NCBI GenBank assembly: GCA_003152695.1
Contig: PMAT01000090.1
Location: forward strand, 55,048 to 119,047
DNA length: 64,000 nt
DNA from: Acidobacteriaceae bacterium
GTDB lineage: Bacteria > Acidobacteriota > Terriglobia > Terriglobales > Acidobacteriaceae
Direction of reading: 5' to 3'
Under the pieces are notes generated by a model. The model did not search any database and was not told the origin of the DNA. It saw nothing but the letters and a program-made list of their open reading frames with translations. A program made the translations under genes and the position numbers. Positions 24,669 through 32,536 of this stretch are shown here, in pieces (within the stretch, counting starts at the first letter, position 1; each line of letters opens with the position of its first letter).

Positions 24669-25886
24669 CTACTCAGCCTCAGCCGACACTTCAGAGACCG
24701 GGGATGCGCCGATTTCTCGATGAGGTTTATGCTCCGGCTTGGGCAACAGGTGCCGAGGCAAGAAAAACGCATTCGCAATTACGGTCGGAATCACAGCGGA
24801 GCCAATCACGGTCGCTACCAGATGAGAGTATTGGGCTTGAGTAATGACGTTGTGATTCAGTCCAAACAGCGCAGAGATCGTGCCGAAAGTCAGTCCCGTG
24901 GACATCATCAGCGTGTAATACAGGCCCTCTTCGTGCTGATAGCGGAAGGCCCTGACCGTCGGGAACAGGCCTACCATCTTGGAAAACATCTTGGCAAAAA
25001 AGAGGACCACGAACACCAGAGGAGCCCCCGCCAGGGTCGGAACAGAGACGAAGGACCCGGCACGAATGAAGTAGAACGGGGTGAGAAGTCCGAATGTCAA
25101 GGTTCTTAGCCTCCGCACCAGGGAGTGGTCCTTGCCAACCGTGCCGGCCAGCACGATTCCAATCATATAAGCAGGAAGGACAGGTTCACTTCCCGCCCAC
25201 GCTGCCAAGCCGCCCATGGCAAACAGAAAGAACAGCAGGAACTTGGCTTCCAGCTCGGAGACTCTACCTCCATACTTCGCAAAGAACCGGGGCGTCAGGA
25301 ATGGAAGCAGAGTGAATGCACCCGCACAAACGAGCACGAAAACCAGCGTTTTGTAGGTGAACGGTGAAAAGATCAGGCCGAGTGCAATCACGGTCCCGAG
25401 GTCGTTGACGAAGCAAGAGGCCAGAATTGCCTTGCCGAAGTCGGTTTTGTTGAAGCCGAGTTCGAGCATCACGGCATAGACCACCGCGACGGATGTGGTG
25501 CTGAGGGCCACCCCAGCCAACTCGCTGGCCCGCCAATTCCAGTGCAAAACGTAGTACGCGATGAGTGTGCAGCCGATGAACGGCCCGAAAAATCCGACTA
25601 GGCCCACCCCCACCGCCTCTTTCCACTTGGTCCGAAAGATAACAGGGTCGAGTTCTGCTCCTGCGAGAAAGGTCAGAACGATTGCTCCGGTCCCGGCGAG
25701 GAACGCGATCCAACCCGTTTTGGCACCGAGCCCACCCTGTATAAGGAATGCTCCGATGATGAGCTGGGCGACGGTGCCAACGACGATCTCGGTTAGTGCG
25801 GTCGAGATCTTGAACCAGATCGCAAGCAGAGTTGCGAGCAGGGCGAGCCCAACCCAAAGCGCTGCGAGAACCCACACGTTCTCCAT
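24669..25886 (-). CDS. Cation:proton antiporter, CPA2/KefB-like
   Basis: The 405-residue membrane protein has about twelve hydrophobic segments of the Na+/H+ exchanger domain (PF00999 type). Conserved parts include FLAGAELDPVIFRTKWKEA near 94, then ELAGVALSTTSVAVVYAVM near 127 and ASCFVNDLGTVIALG near 155, where the ND pair lies at the predicted ion site. It lacks the TrkA-N/RCK domain of KefB/KefC. It should exchange K+ or Na+ for protons. The start follows AGGAG. Copy 1 of the structured 127-bp element lies 70 bp upstream in the same orientation. Confidence 0.9.
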   Translation of the reverse strand: MENVWVLAALWVGLALLATLLAIWFKISTALTEIVVGTVAQLIIGAFLIQGGLGAKTGWIAFLAGTGAIVLTFLAGAELDPVIFRTKWKEAVGVGLVGFFGPFIGCTLIAYYVLHWNWRASELAGVALSTTSVAVVYAVMLELGFNKTDFGKAILASCFVNDLGTVIALGLIFSPFTYKTLVFVLVCAGAFTLLPFLTPRFFAKYGGRVSELEAKFLLFFLFAMGGLAAWAGSEPVLPAYMIGIVLAGTVGKDHSLVRRLRTLTFGLLTPFYFIRAGSFVSVPTLAGAPLVFVVLFFAKMFSKMVGLFPTVRAFRYQHEEGLYYTLMMSTGLTFGTISALFGLNHNVITQAQYSHLVATVIGSAVIPTVIANAFFLPRHLLPKPEHKPHREIGASPVSEVSAEAE

Positions 25887-25931
25887 CGAACTTTTGCTCC
25901 TAAATTATTTCTGGAAACTCGCCGGAGAGAC

Positions 25932-25967
25932 ATGACTCCGCGACAAGTCTTCCTCGTCAGGAGTCAT
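25932..25967 (-). promoter_or_regulatory. Hairpin between the structured element and the antiporter
   Basis: ATGACTCC and GGAGTCAT form an 8-bp inverted repeat with a 20-bp loop. The right half overlaps the 127-bp element. In the transcript this stem could be the switchable part in front of the antiporter, about 45 nt before its start codon. No T-run follows it. Confidence 0.4.
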
Positions 25968-26082
25968 CATCTGTCCCGGTAAGAGCAGGAGAGGACAGCG
26001 GTTCGGGGTGAACTCCTTCACCCTTGGCTAAGAGTTTATTGATAACCCCCAAGAATGGCGAAGTCAAGCTGGTTCGGTCACT
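25956..26082 (-). ncRNA. Riboswitch-like structured leader, copy 1 (antiporter)
   Basis: Read on the minus strand the element contains GGGTGAA-GGAG-TTCACCC (7-bp stem, 26006-26023). After 7 nt comes CTGTCC with a 16-nt loop and GGACAG (stem 25971-25976 with 25993-25998). The second loop contains CTCTCC, which can pair with the GGAG loop of the first hairpin. It lies 70 bp before a cation:proton antiporter. Stem and loop bases are the same in copy 2. By context it may belong to a cation-sensing class such as nhaA-I or DUF1646, but I cannot assign it. Confidence 0.5.
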
Positions 26083-26278
26083 TCTCCGGAGTTCTGTTTT
26101 TCTTCATAAACTTCTGGTACAAACCCGCGGCGAAGAAGTACAAACATGCTCCCAAGACAATCTTCCAAACAATCCCCCCACCGCCATGCCATCGGAGCGC
26201 GCAGTAAACCCCGATCACCAGACTGATTACGATTAGAAAGTCATTGAGATCATCTGGTATTTGGTTCATAGGCATCAG
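26078..26278 (-). CDS. Small two-helix membrane protein
   Basis: From ATG 26278 the product is about 66 residues: MPMNQIPDDLNDF, then two hydrophobic stretches (LIVISLVIGVYCALRW and IVWKIVLGACLYFFAAGLY) and a basic end. A TTG at 26311 would add 11 residues, but it lies in a terminator-like hairpin. The ATG at 26272 is equally possible. No family recognised. Copy 2 of the structured element ends 38 bp upstream, so this gene seems to share the control of the antiporter. Its stop region overlaps copy 1 by a few bases. Confidence 0.6.
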   Translation of the reverse strand: MMPMNQIPDDLNDFLIVISLVIGVYCALRWHGGGGIVWKIVLGACLYFFAAGLYQKFMKKNRTPEK

Positions 26279-26297
26279 ATGCCATCGTGACAGAAAG

Positions 26298-26324
26298 AGA
26301 AAAACTCCCAACCATGTCAGGAGT
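26298..26324 (-). terminator. Terminator-like hairpin after element copy 2
   Basis: On the minus strand ACTCC and GGAGT form a 5-bp stem with an 11-bp loop, followed at once by TTTT. It lies between the second element copy and the small membrane gene, where a riboswitch terminator would sit. The stem is short. Confidence 0.35.
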
Positions 26325-26442
26325 CATCATCTGTCCCGGCAAAAAGCAGGAGAGGACAGCGGTTTGGGGTGAACTCCTTCACCCTTGGCTAAGAATTCAT
26401 TGATAACTCCCAGGGATGGCGAAGTCAAGCTGGTTCGTCACT
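26316..26442 (-). ncRNA. Riboswitch-like structured leader, copy 2
   Basis: This repeats 25956-26082 in the same orientation, with about nine of ten positions identical. GGGTGAA/TTCACCC (26367-26384) and CTGTCC/GGACAG (26331-26336 with 26354-26359) are conserved exactly, while changes fall in loops and single strands. The loop CTCTCC is also kept. Confidence 0.5.
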
Positions 26443-26482
26443 GGGTACTGTCCTATTAGGGAGTTGCTGCACCCAAAGCCGG

Positions 26483-26602
26483 GATGGCAAGGGTGAGCTG
26501 TTGGGCGATAACATCGATGGCCGGTTCCACACGCTGGAGCGCGAGCAGAAAATCGATGCGCTATTGCAGGAGATCAAGGCAAGAAAACGCCTGAGCGCCT
26601 AG
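26483..26602 (+). pseudogene. C-terminal remnant of an unidentified protein
   Basis: An open frame without start reads GKGELLGDNIDGRFHTLER, then EQKIDALLQEIKARKRLSA, and a TAG. Composition is that of a real helical protein end. Nothing upstream continues it. I do not recognise the family. Confidence 0.3.
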
Positions 26603-26799
26603 CCTCGGAATAGCGTCTCGCCGCGGCAGGCAATCAGGAGAAAGCCGGTCCTGAAGATTCTGGACGAATGGCAACGCCCTGGCGCATTTCGCTTACAATG
26701 AACCGTTGCGCATGCAAGTATCGGACATGTGCAACGGCAGCACTCCGGAACGGTTCTAACCTATTGCGCGCGCCCGCGTCGCATCGCTTGAGGTGAACC

Positions 26800-27087
26800 A
26801 TGCAGAGTTGGAAGAAGGCAATTGTATTTGGCTCCATCGGCGTCGGCGCCGTGCTGGTCATCACCCGCCGCCGTCCTCTCGGAATGGCTCTTGCGGCGGC
26901 CGGTCTCGCGGTGCTGGCCTCGGAGTATCCCGAGAAATTCGAAGCGGTGTGGGAAAGCGCCCCTGAGTACTTGCAAAAGGGCTTGCAGATTTTCTCCACG
27001 CTGGAAAAAATGGGAGAAGGCTTTGCCGAGGAAGCGGAACGGCGGAGCGTCAGCGCCTGGCGCGATCTGCGGGCGCACAGCTCGTGA
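26800..27087 (+). CDS. Small membrane-associated protein
   Basis: The 95-residue product has two hydrophobic stretches near the N-terminus (AIVFGSIGVGAVLVITR and LGMALAAAGLAVLASEYPE) and a helical acidic-basic rest. GAGGTGA precedes the ATG at a good distance. It is convergent with the SufT-like gene. No family recognised. Confidence 0.7.
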   Translation: MQSWKKAIVFGSIGVGAVLVITRRRPLGMALAAAGLAVLASEYPEKFEAVWESAPEYLQKGLQIFSTLEKMGEGFAEEAERRSVSAWRDLRAHSS

Positions 27088-27103
27088 AGGCGGCCTTAAA
27101 ACT

Positions 27104-27430
27104 TCATTCAATTCCCAATTGCTTACGCGCCTCGGGACTGAGCCGCTCGGGCGTCCATTGCGGATACCACACGATGTTGACCGTGGCGTTGCCCACGCCC
27201 GGCATCCGCAACAGGCGCTGCTGTACCGAATTGCTGATCTCCTGGTGAGACGGGCAGCCGGGCGCAGTCAGCGTCATTTCCACTTCGATGTCTTCGCCCT
27301 GCAGGTTGGGAGTTTCCGTCGGTTTCATCCGCACTTCATAAATCAAACCGAGATCGACGATGTTCACCGGGATCTCGGGGTCGTAACACTCTTTGAGTGC
27401 TGAGATGACATCTTCCTGGGTCAGTGCCAT
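27104..27430 (-). CDS. MIP18/DUF59 iron-sulfur assembly protein (SufT-like)
   Basis: The 108-residue protein is a single MIP18 (DUF59) domain: VISALKECYDPEIPVNIVDLG at the start, then LTAPGCPSHQEI with the conserved cysteine near residue 60, and TVNIVWYPQWTPERLSPEARKQLG at the end. SufT-type proteins help mature Fe-S proteins and can bind a metal. No suf genes are adjacent. The last segment W-x-P-ERLSPEAR is typical of the PaaD/SufT group. Confidence 0.9.
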   Translation of the reverse strand: MALTQEDVISALKECYDPEIPVNIVDLGLIYEVRMKPTETPNLQGEDIEVEMTLTAPGCPSHQEISNSVQQRLLRMPGVGNATVNIVWYPQWTPERLSPEARKQLGIE

Positions 27431-27529
27431 GCGAACCTCTAACTCTAGTCTAACGGGAAACGGCTGGGCCCGTCTTGAGGCTCGCCGTCAAAACATGTGG
27501 GGCTGGAACACTACCCGCAGTCGGGAACA

Positions 27530-29158
27530 TCAGAGTTCAGCGGCTTGGGGACGCTGCTTTCTGCCGCGTTCAACCGTGCCTGACGACTCCTCGAATCGCG
27601 GCCCTGGGTGGATGGTTTCAATGCGGCGATGGTGCTCGGCATCGCTGGGCACCGTCCAGCCATTCTCCTGTTCGACGACGCGTACGATGGCCAGACTTTG
27701 GTTGTGCAGCGCCAATCCGCCTGTCGTCACCGACACTTCGTTGCGCTCCCAGGTCCGGGCCAACATGTCGTTCCTCACTTGCGATACCAGCCGCGGAGCA
27801 TCGCTGGAGGCGATTACGACGCCGCGGTCAGCCTGCCCGGCAGGCGTCAACACGATGAAACGTGCGCTCAGGACTTTCGCGTCGAATCGCCCAAAAACAA
27901 ACTGGAAGACTTCTGGATGCTCCGGAATCCCCCCATCGCCGGCATAGTTCACCACGTATTCTTCATCGACCGTATCGCCGGGCGAGAGCGCCGGCAGCGC
28001 GTTCCGAAGATTCTCTGCATCAAGCTTCATCGCAGTGACGCTGCCGTCGGAATGGAGGGTCCGCAGTTGCAATATCTGCGTACCATGGGGCAGATTGGTT
28101 CCTGCGAAACGCTCGATGTCCTCTGCACTTGAAAAACGAGTAGCGGTGTGAACATACAGCGAGACGCTGCCATCGGGCCGCGCAATGGCGACGTGATCGT
28201 TTACCAGCAGGATGGGCGCGCCAGTGAATTGCGCGGCAGTCGCCTGCATGACTTGGGCGGCATCGTGGCGATAAGGGGCGTAGAAGTCTTTCGCGTCGGC
28301 AGCCGGATCGTCGCTACTGGCGGCAGCCAGACGACGGTACGCGGGAGCGTTTGGCGCAATCCGCAACCAGGCGGCGGCAGCCTGTTCCGCGCCGGGATCG
28401 TCACCCGCCAGTTGCAACTCACCAACGAGCATCAGCCGCGCCGAACGGTTCAACGGGGCCGCCGCCAGCAATTGCTGAAGCACCCGTGCCGCGTCGCCAT
28501 GGCACTCCTGGGCAGCCAAGGACTGCGCATAGGCCAGCGATTGGGGAGCGCACCCGTCCAACTTCTGCTGTGCAGCGGCGGCCTCCCCGAATTGCTGCCG
28601 GCTGCGATAGAACATCATGGCGTTGTTGGACGTCTCGCACGAGGGATGCTCCGCCAAACGCCGCGACCAGTTCAACGCCGCTTGGCCTTCAGATTCCGCC
28701 AGCCCCGGATCGCCAGCGATTGCGCCGCCTAATGTCTCCAACGCTCGGATGTCGTTGGGTCTCGCTGCCAGTACACATCGGGCAAACTTGGCCGCCTCGG
28801 CCAGATGCCCGCCAGCCAACGCCCGCTCGCCGAGCGCCTGATAGGCAGCTAAGGTTCCCGGCGCTAGCGATCGGACGACCCAATTCCACGCCTGAAGGCC
28901 TTCCAGTGCCGCGGGATTCTTGCGCGCCCACGACTGGGCCAACAGAAACTGCAGGGCGACCGAATGTGAAGCCGATGGCAGCGCACCGATTTGCTCGATC
29001 GCCGTTCCAAACTCCCCGTCGGCGTAGGCAGCCGCAGCCAGATCGTAAGTCAACTCCTCCACCGACAGCTTGGCGCTTGGTGGAGTGGATACCTCCGAGG
29101 TTGAAGGCGATACTGCAATCCTTAGCGGCGTGGCGCCGCCGGCGAATTTCGCCATCAC
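27530..29158 (-). CDS. TPR/DUF3857-like protein, C-terminal part of a split gene
   Basis: The frame of 542 residues begins VMAKFAGGATPLRIAV, a beta-sandwich strand that needs a preceding domain. TPR-like helix pairs follow (about 35-290; e.g. AVLARRLAAR-type ALNWSRRLAEH). A C-terminal domain then reads DHVAIARPDGSVSLYVHT, then YVVNYAGDGGIPEHPEVFQ and QVRNDMLARTWERNEVS, which resembles the DUF3857 region of transglutaminase-linked proteins. No transglutaminase catalytic triad is present. The GTG/ATG at 29158 lies in the middle of a fold, and the upstream gene ends 4 bp inside. I read both as one broken gene. Confidence 0.7.
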   Translation of the reverse strand: MMAKFAGGATPLRIAVSPSTSEVSTPPSAKLSVEELTYDLAAAAYADGEFGTAIEQIGALPSASHSVALQFLLAQSWARKNPAALEGLQAWNWVVRSLAPGTLAAYQALGERALAGGHLAEAAKFARCVLAARPNDIRALETLGGAIAGDPGLAESEGQAALNWSRRLAEHPSCETSNNAMMFYRSRQQFGEAAAAQQKLDGCAPQSLAYAQSLAAQECHGDAARVLQQLLAAAPLNRSARLMLVGELQLAGDDPGAEQAAAAWLRIAPNAPAYRRLAAASSDDPAADAKDFYAPYRHDAAQVMQATAAQFTGAPILLVNDHVAIARPDGSVSLYVHTATRFSSAEDIERFAGTNLPHGTQILQLRTLHSDGSVTAMKLDAENLRNALPALSPGDTVDEEYVVNYAGDGGIPEHPEVFQFVFGRFDAKVLSARFIVLTPAGQADRGVVIASSDAPRLVSQVRNDMLARTWERNEVSVTTGGLALHNQSLAIVRVVEQENGWTVPSDAEHHRRIETIHPGPRFEESSGTVERGRKQRPQAAEL

Positions 29159-30081
29159 GCGGTGTGGACCAGCTTGCCATCCACGTAAATTTCCAGCGCC
29201 CCAGCACTTTCAAAGCGCACGGTCCATGCTCCCGCGGCGAGCGAGGCAAAATGCCCGGCCGCATAAAAAATTCCCCGAGTCGGGAGATAGGGAGGCAAGC
29301 TTATGATGCCGCCGGGAAATTGGAAATTCTCCACCGCGCGGTTGTCATAAGACGCCTGCGTCAAATCGTCATTCGGCGAGATCGAGAGCTGGTCGAAGTC
29401 GAGCAACGGATGCCGGCCCAGCGGGCCCACAATGCGCCACTCGGTTAAGACACCCGAGGCGTGCGCGAGGGCCACGGGATCGAGTCCCCGAGCGCCATCC
29501 ATCGCGGCGTGCAGCAGCGCAGCGTTCAGTTCCGGCCAAGCCTCGCTGGAGTTTGCCAACAGCATTTGCAGGCGAGGGATGGCTGCACGAAACTCGGGCG
29601 TGTTGGCGGCCGACTCCCGCAGACGAGCTGCCGCTAACCGTACTCGTGGATCTTGCCTGGCCGCGCCACCGATTTCGCACAGACGCAGGGCCGCGTTCAC
29701 CATGGTGGCCTGGTCGGCATCGAGGGCCGCGGCTTCCATCTGCACAAACAATGCTTCGGCGTCGCGATGGTCGCGTCGCCAGGCGCGGTCCGCTAGTTGA
29801 AGCGCACGGACGAGGTCGCCGTTCACAAACATCGCGGTCGCAGCCGAGCGCGAAAGCGTCGATTCGGAAAGCGGTTCGGCGTGAGCCGAGATGGTTCCAG
29901 CGGAGCCGATGCGCGCGTCAACGCGAGGCTGCGTGACCGCAGGAACACTGTCGTGTTCCAGGCGCGCGAGCGTCCGATTCTGTGTGGAAGCCGGCATGGC
30001 AAGCGCCATGGCAGCCCATAGAACCGATATTGCAGATGTTGCTCTCACCCAGTAATCTCGGCGTACTACAATGCCGTGCAC
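29155..30081 (-). CDS. TPR/beta-sandwich secreted protein, N-terminal part of a split gene
   Basis: The 308-residue product has an N-terminal signal sequence (RRDYWVRATSAISVLWAAMALAM). It continues with TPR-like helices (VNGDLVRALQLADRAWRRDH, then AALDADQATMVNAALRL) and a beta-sandwich at the end: TEWRIVGPLG, FFYAAGHFASLAAGAW-type strands and EIYVDGKLVHTA. The last strand breaks off. The missing partner GPHRVMAKFAGG is encoded in the next frame from 29170. One base shift or a small deletion separates them. Start GTG 30081; no strong ribosome-binding site. Confidence 0.7.
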   Translation of the reverse strand: MHGIVVRRDYWVRATSAISVLWAAMALAMPASTQNRTLARLEHDSVPAVTQPRVDARIGSAGTISAHAEPLSESTLSRSAATAMFVNGDLVRALQLADRAWRRDHRDAEALFVQMEAAALDADQATMVNAALRLCEIGGAARQDPRVRLAAARLRESAANTPEFRAAIPRLQMLLANSSEAWPELNAALLHAAMDGARGLDPVALAHASGVLTEWRIVGPLGRHPLLDFDQLSISPNDDLTQASYDNRAVENFQFPGGIISLPPYLPTRGIFYAAGHFASLAAGAWTVRFESAGALEIYVDGKLVHTA

Positions 30082-30314
30082 CGCAACGGCCGCCCGTCAC
30101 AGCGGTTTACGGACCTTTTTCTCGGAGGAGTTAAGGAAGACTAACCGATAGGGACGGAATTGTGAAACAGAAATTCCGCAGCCGCTGTATCACTTCCCGG
30201 TAGTGGGCTGGTGTATCGGCCCCGGATGCGCAACCTCGGGCAGATAACTTAATCGGGCCTGAGGAATGGGCCTTAGACGCTAGACTTCTGCATCCAACCT
30301 TGCTTGTAAACGCT

Positions 30315-31013
30315 ATGTCGAAAACCATCAAGATCATTCAGGTCGTCTTGCTCGGGGCAATCATAGCCGCGGGCATCAACTTATTTCTCTACCTGCGCGA
30401 GCGTCGCTCCGGTCTGGCAGAGCCGAAAAAAACGGAAGTTGCGCTTGATCCCGACTACTACGTCACGCCCAAGAAGCTGCATCCGCAAGACCTGAAGGAC
30501 GCGAAGGAATTGACCCGCCAGCCGGTTTGGATTCGCGAGGGCTACCGCTTTACCTATTATCCTTACGCCGGGCACACGGACTTCCAGCACTCCGCTGGAA
30601 CATTAGGTCCAATCGAGAAGCTCGATATCAAAGACGTTGTTATCGATCGCGCGCCCGACTCCGGCAGCGACAAACAGGTGATGGCCGTATTTGAGAAGGA
30701 CGGCAAACGTTTCGCGTTTCCCATCGGAGTGGTGGAGAACGGCAATTACAAGATCTATTCCGACGATATCCTCTTCATTCAGGATCCGCACGAGCTGTAC
30801 AAGCATTGGCCCGCCGAGGTGTGGAAGCTGATCGACGCCCATCAGATGCAGCCCGGAATGAATGAATTGCAGGCTTCTTTCGCAATTGGAATGGGAGTGC
30901 CCGAGGGATCGGGCTTGTCGAATCCCCGCATTGTCGACTACCCGAACCATGGCCATCCCCTGCGCGGGACCTACACCAACGGGAAAGCGACGCAAGTTCA
31001 GCCCGGTTCGTAG
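30315..31013 (+). CDS. Membrane-anchored protein of unknown function
   Basis: From ATG 30315 the protein has 232 residues: MSKTIKIIQVVLLGAIIAAGINLFLYLRE is a membrane anchor, and the rest is soluble. It contains HPQDLKDAKELTRQPVWIREGYRFTYYPY and DILFIQDPHELYKHWPAEVWKLID. The latter, HWP-x-VW-x2-I, looks like a conserved core. TTG 30300 would add five residues. I do not recognise the family; it may face the periplasm. The 230 bp upstream hold nothing clear apart from a GGAGGAG at 30124. A quinone oxidoreductase follows by 67 bp. Confidence 0.75.
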   Translation: MSKTIKIIQVVLLGAIIAAGINLFLYLRERRSGLAEPKKTEVALDPDYYVTPKKLHPQDLKDAKELTRQPVWIREGYRFTYYPYAGHTDFQHSAGTLGPIEKLDIKDVVIDRAPDSGSDKQVMAVFEKDGKRFAFPIGVVENGNYKIYSDDILFIQDPHELYKHWPAEVWKLIDAHQMQPGMNELQASFAIGMGVPEGSGLSNPRIVDYPNHGHPLRGTYTNGKATQVQPGS

Positions 31014-31080
31014 GGACCGCGCCATGCAAACTTGGCCGTCTCTGCGTAGAATCTGGTAGGAAATTTGTGCGCAGGAGGAA

Positions 31081-32049
31081 ATGATGAAAGCTATCCGAGT
31101 CCACGAATTCGGCGGTCCTGAAGTTATGAAATTGGAAGATGTCCCCGATCTTCAACCCGGTCCCGGACAAGTTGTGGTGCGCATCCATGCCGCTGGCGTG
31201 AACCCAGTCGAAAGCTACGTCCGCACCGGGACCTACGCGATGAAGCCCACGCTGCCTTACACCCCGGGCACGGACGGCGGTGGCGTCGTCATGGCGGTGG
31301 GACCGGGCGTCAAGCGAGTGAAGGCCGGTGACCGCGTTTATACCACCCTCCCTAACAGCGGCACGTACGCCGAGCAGGTCCTGAGCAATGAAGCCCAGGT
31401 GCATCGCCTGCCCGACAATGTGAGCTTCGAGCAGGGCGCAGCCATGGGCGTTCCCTACGGCACGGCGTATCGCGGATTGTTTCAGCGTGCCGAGGCGCAG
31501 CCCGCGGAGACCGTCTTGGTTCACGGCGCCAGCGGCGGAGTCGGTAGCGCAGCCGCGCAACTTGCACGCGCCGCTGGTATGACGGTCATCGGGACTGCGG
31601 GTAGTGAGCGCGGACTCGAATTAGTAAAGAAGGAGGGCGCGCACCACGTTCTCAACCATGCCTCCGACGGCTATCTTGACGAGTTAATGACGCTCACCGA
31701 TGGCCGTGGTGTGGACGTGATCCTGGAGATGCTGGCGAACAGGAACCTGGCCAAGGACCTCACGGTGCTTGCCAAGAAAGGCCGTGTAGCGGTAATCGGA
31801 AGCCGCGGCGCAATTGAGATCGATCCGCGTAATGCCATGGGCCGCGAGGCCGACATCCGCGGCGTCACGCTCATGAACACTTCCGAGCAGGAATATAAGG
31901 CCATGCACGCCGCTCTGGTCGCGGGTCTGGAGAATGGAACGCTGCGTCCGGTGATCGGGCAGCGGATTCCGCTGGCCGAGGCGCCGCGCGCACATGTCGA
32001 GATCATGAAGCCGTCAGGCGCGCATGGAAAGATCGTTCTGGTGCCGTGA
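31081..32049 (+). CDS. Zinc-independent quinone oxidoreductase (MDR family)
   Basis: The 322-residue protein has the GroES-like N-terminal part (MKAIRVHEFGGPEVMKLEDVP) and the Rossmann domain with GASGGVGSAAAQLA near residue 146. Cysteine ligands of zinc alcohol dehydrogenases are missing, as in QOR/crystallin-type enzymes that reduce quinones or enones with NADPH. AGGAGG precedes the tandem ATGs at 31081/31084. The substrate is not evident. Confidence 0.9.
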   Translation: MMKAIRVHEFGGPEVMKLEDVPDLQPGPGQVVVRIHAAGVNPVESYVRTGTYAMKPTLPYTPGTDGGGVVMAVGPGVKRVKAGDRVYTTLPNSGTYAEQVLSNEAQVHRLPDNVSFEQGAAMGVPYGTAYRGLFQRAEAQPAETVLVHGASGGVGSAAAQLARAAGMTVIGTAGSERGLELVKKEGAHHVLNHASDGYLDELMTLTDGRGVDVILEMLANRNLAKDLTVLAKKGRVAVIGSRGAIEIDPRNAMGREADIRGVTLMNTSEQEYKAMHAALVAGLENGTLRPVIGQRIPLAEAPRAHVEIMKPSGAHGKIVLVP

Positions 32050-32142
32050 CTGCCGCACAATTTGGCGACAGAACTCACTCCACTGCGACAGGCACGGGAT
32101 CCCCCTGACAACAGGCATGAGGACAGCTCTGTCAACACAACC

Positions 32143-32331
32143 TCAGAAGGCTGCGTGCACCGGCGCCTGCACCCTATCGAGGATCGCCTCCAGCACCGTG
32201 CAGCGATGACGCAATTCGGTCCTGAACTCGTAGTGATGGGCTTTAGCGATCTCTCGCAATAGATGCGTCTGGTGTTCTTGCAGGAGATTTATAAGCAGTT
32301 CTTCTTCTTCCGCGGTCAACCGGAGTTCCAT
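32143..32331 (-). CDS. Small conserved helical protein
   Basis: From ATG 32331 the protein has 62 residues: MELRLTAEEEELLINLLQEHQTHLLREIAK, then a second helix EFRTELRHRCTVLEAILDRV, a helical hairpin. The same MELRLTxEExxLLxxxL start occurs in small proteins of many Acidobacteriota and Deltaproteobacteria. No function known. An ATG at 32346 gives five more residues. It is convergent with the quinone oxidoreductase. Confidence 0.7.
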   Translation of the reverse strand: MELRLTAEEEELLINLLQEHQTHLLREIAKAHHYEFRTELRHRCTVLEAILDRVQAPVHAAF

Positions 32332-32536
32332 CATGGCGACCTCCACCCAATTACTTGTTCACAAGGCAATTGTAGGCTTTCGCGTCCAACTTGCAACGGC
32401 GCAGTTGCGCCCCCACGCTTGCCCAAGGAATAGGTTTGTACCTACTTGGCGCCGTGAAACTGGATAGGGGTGTCCATTCGGATTCGCCCAGGCCGCACAT
32501 GCCGCTGCGCTTGCACTGCGCCGTTACAATCGAGGC

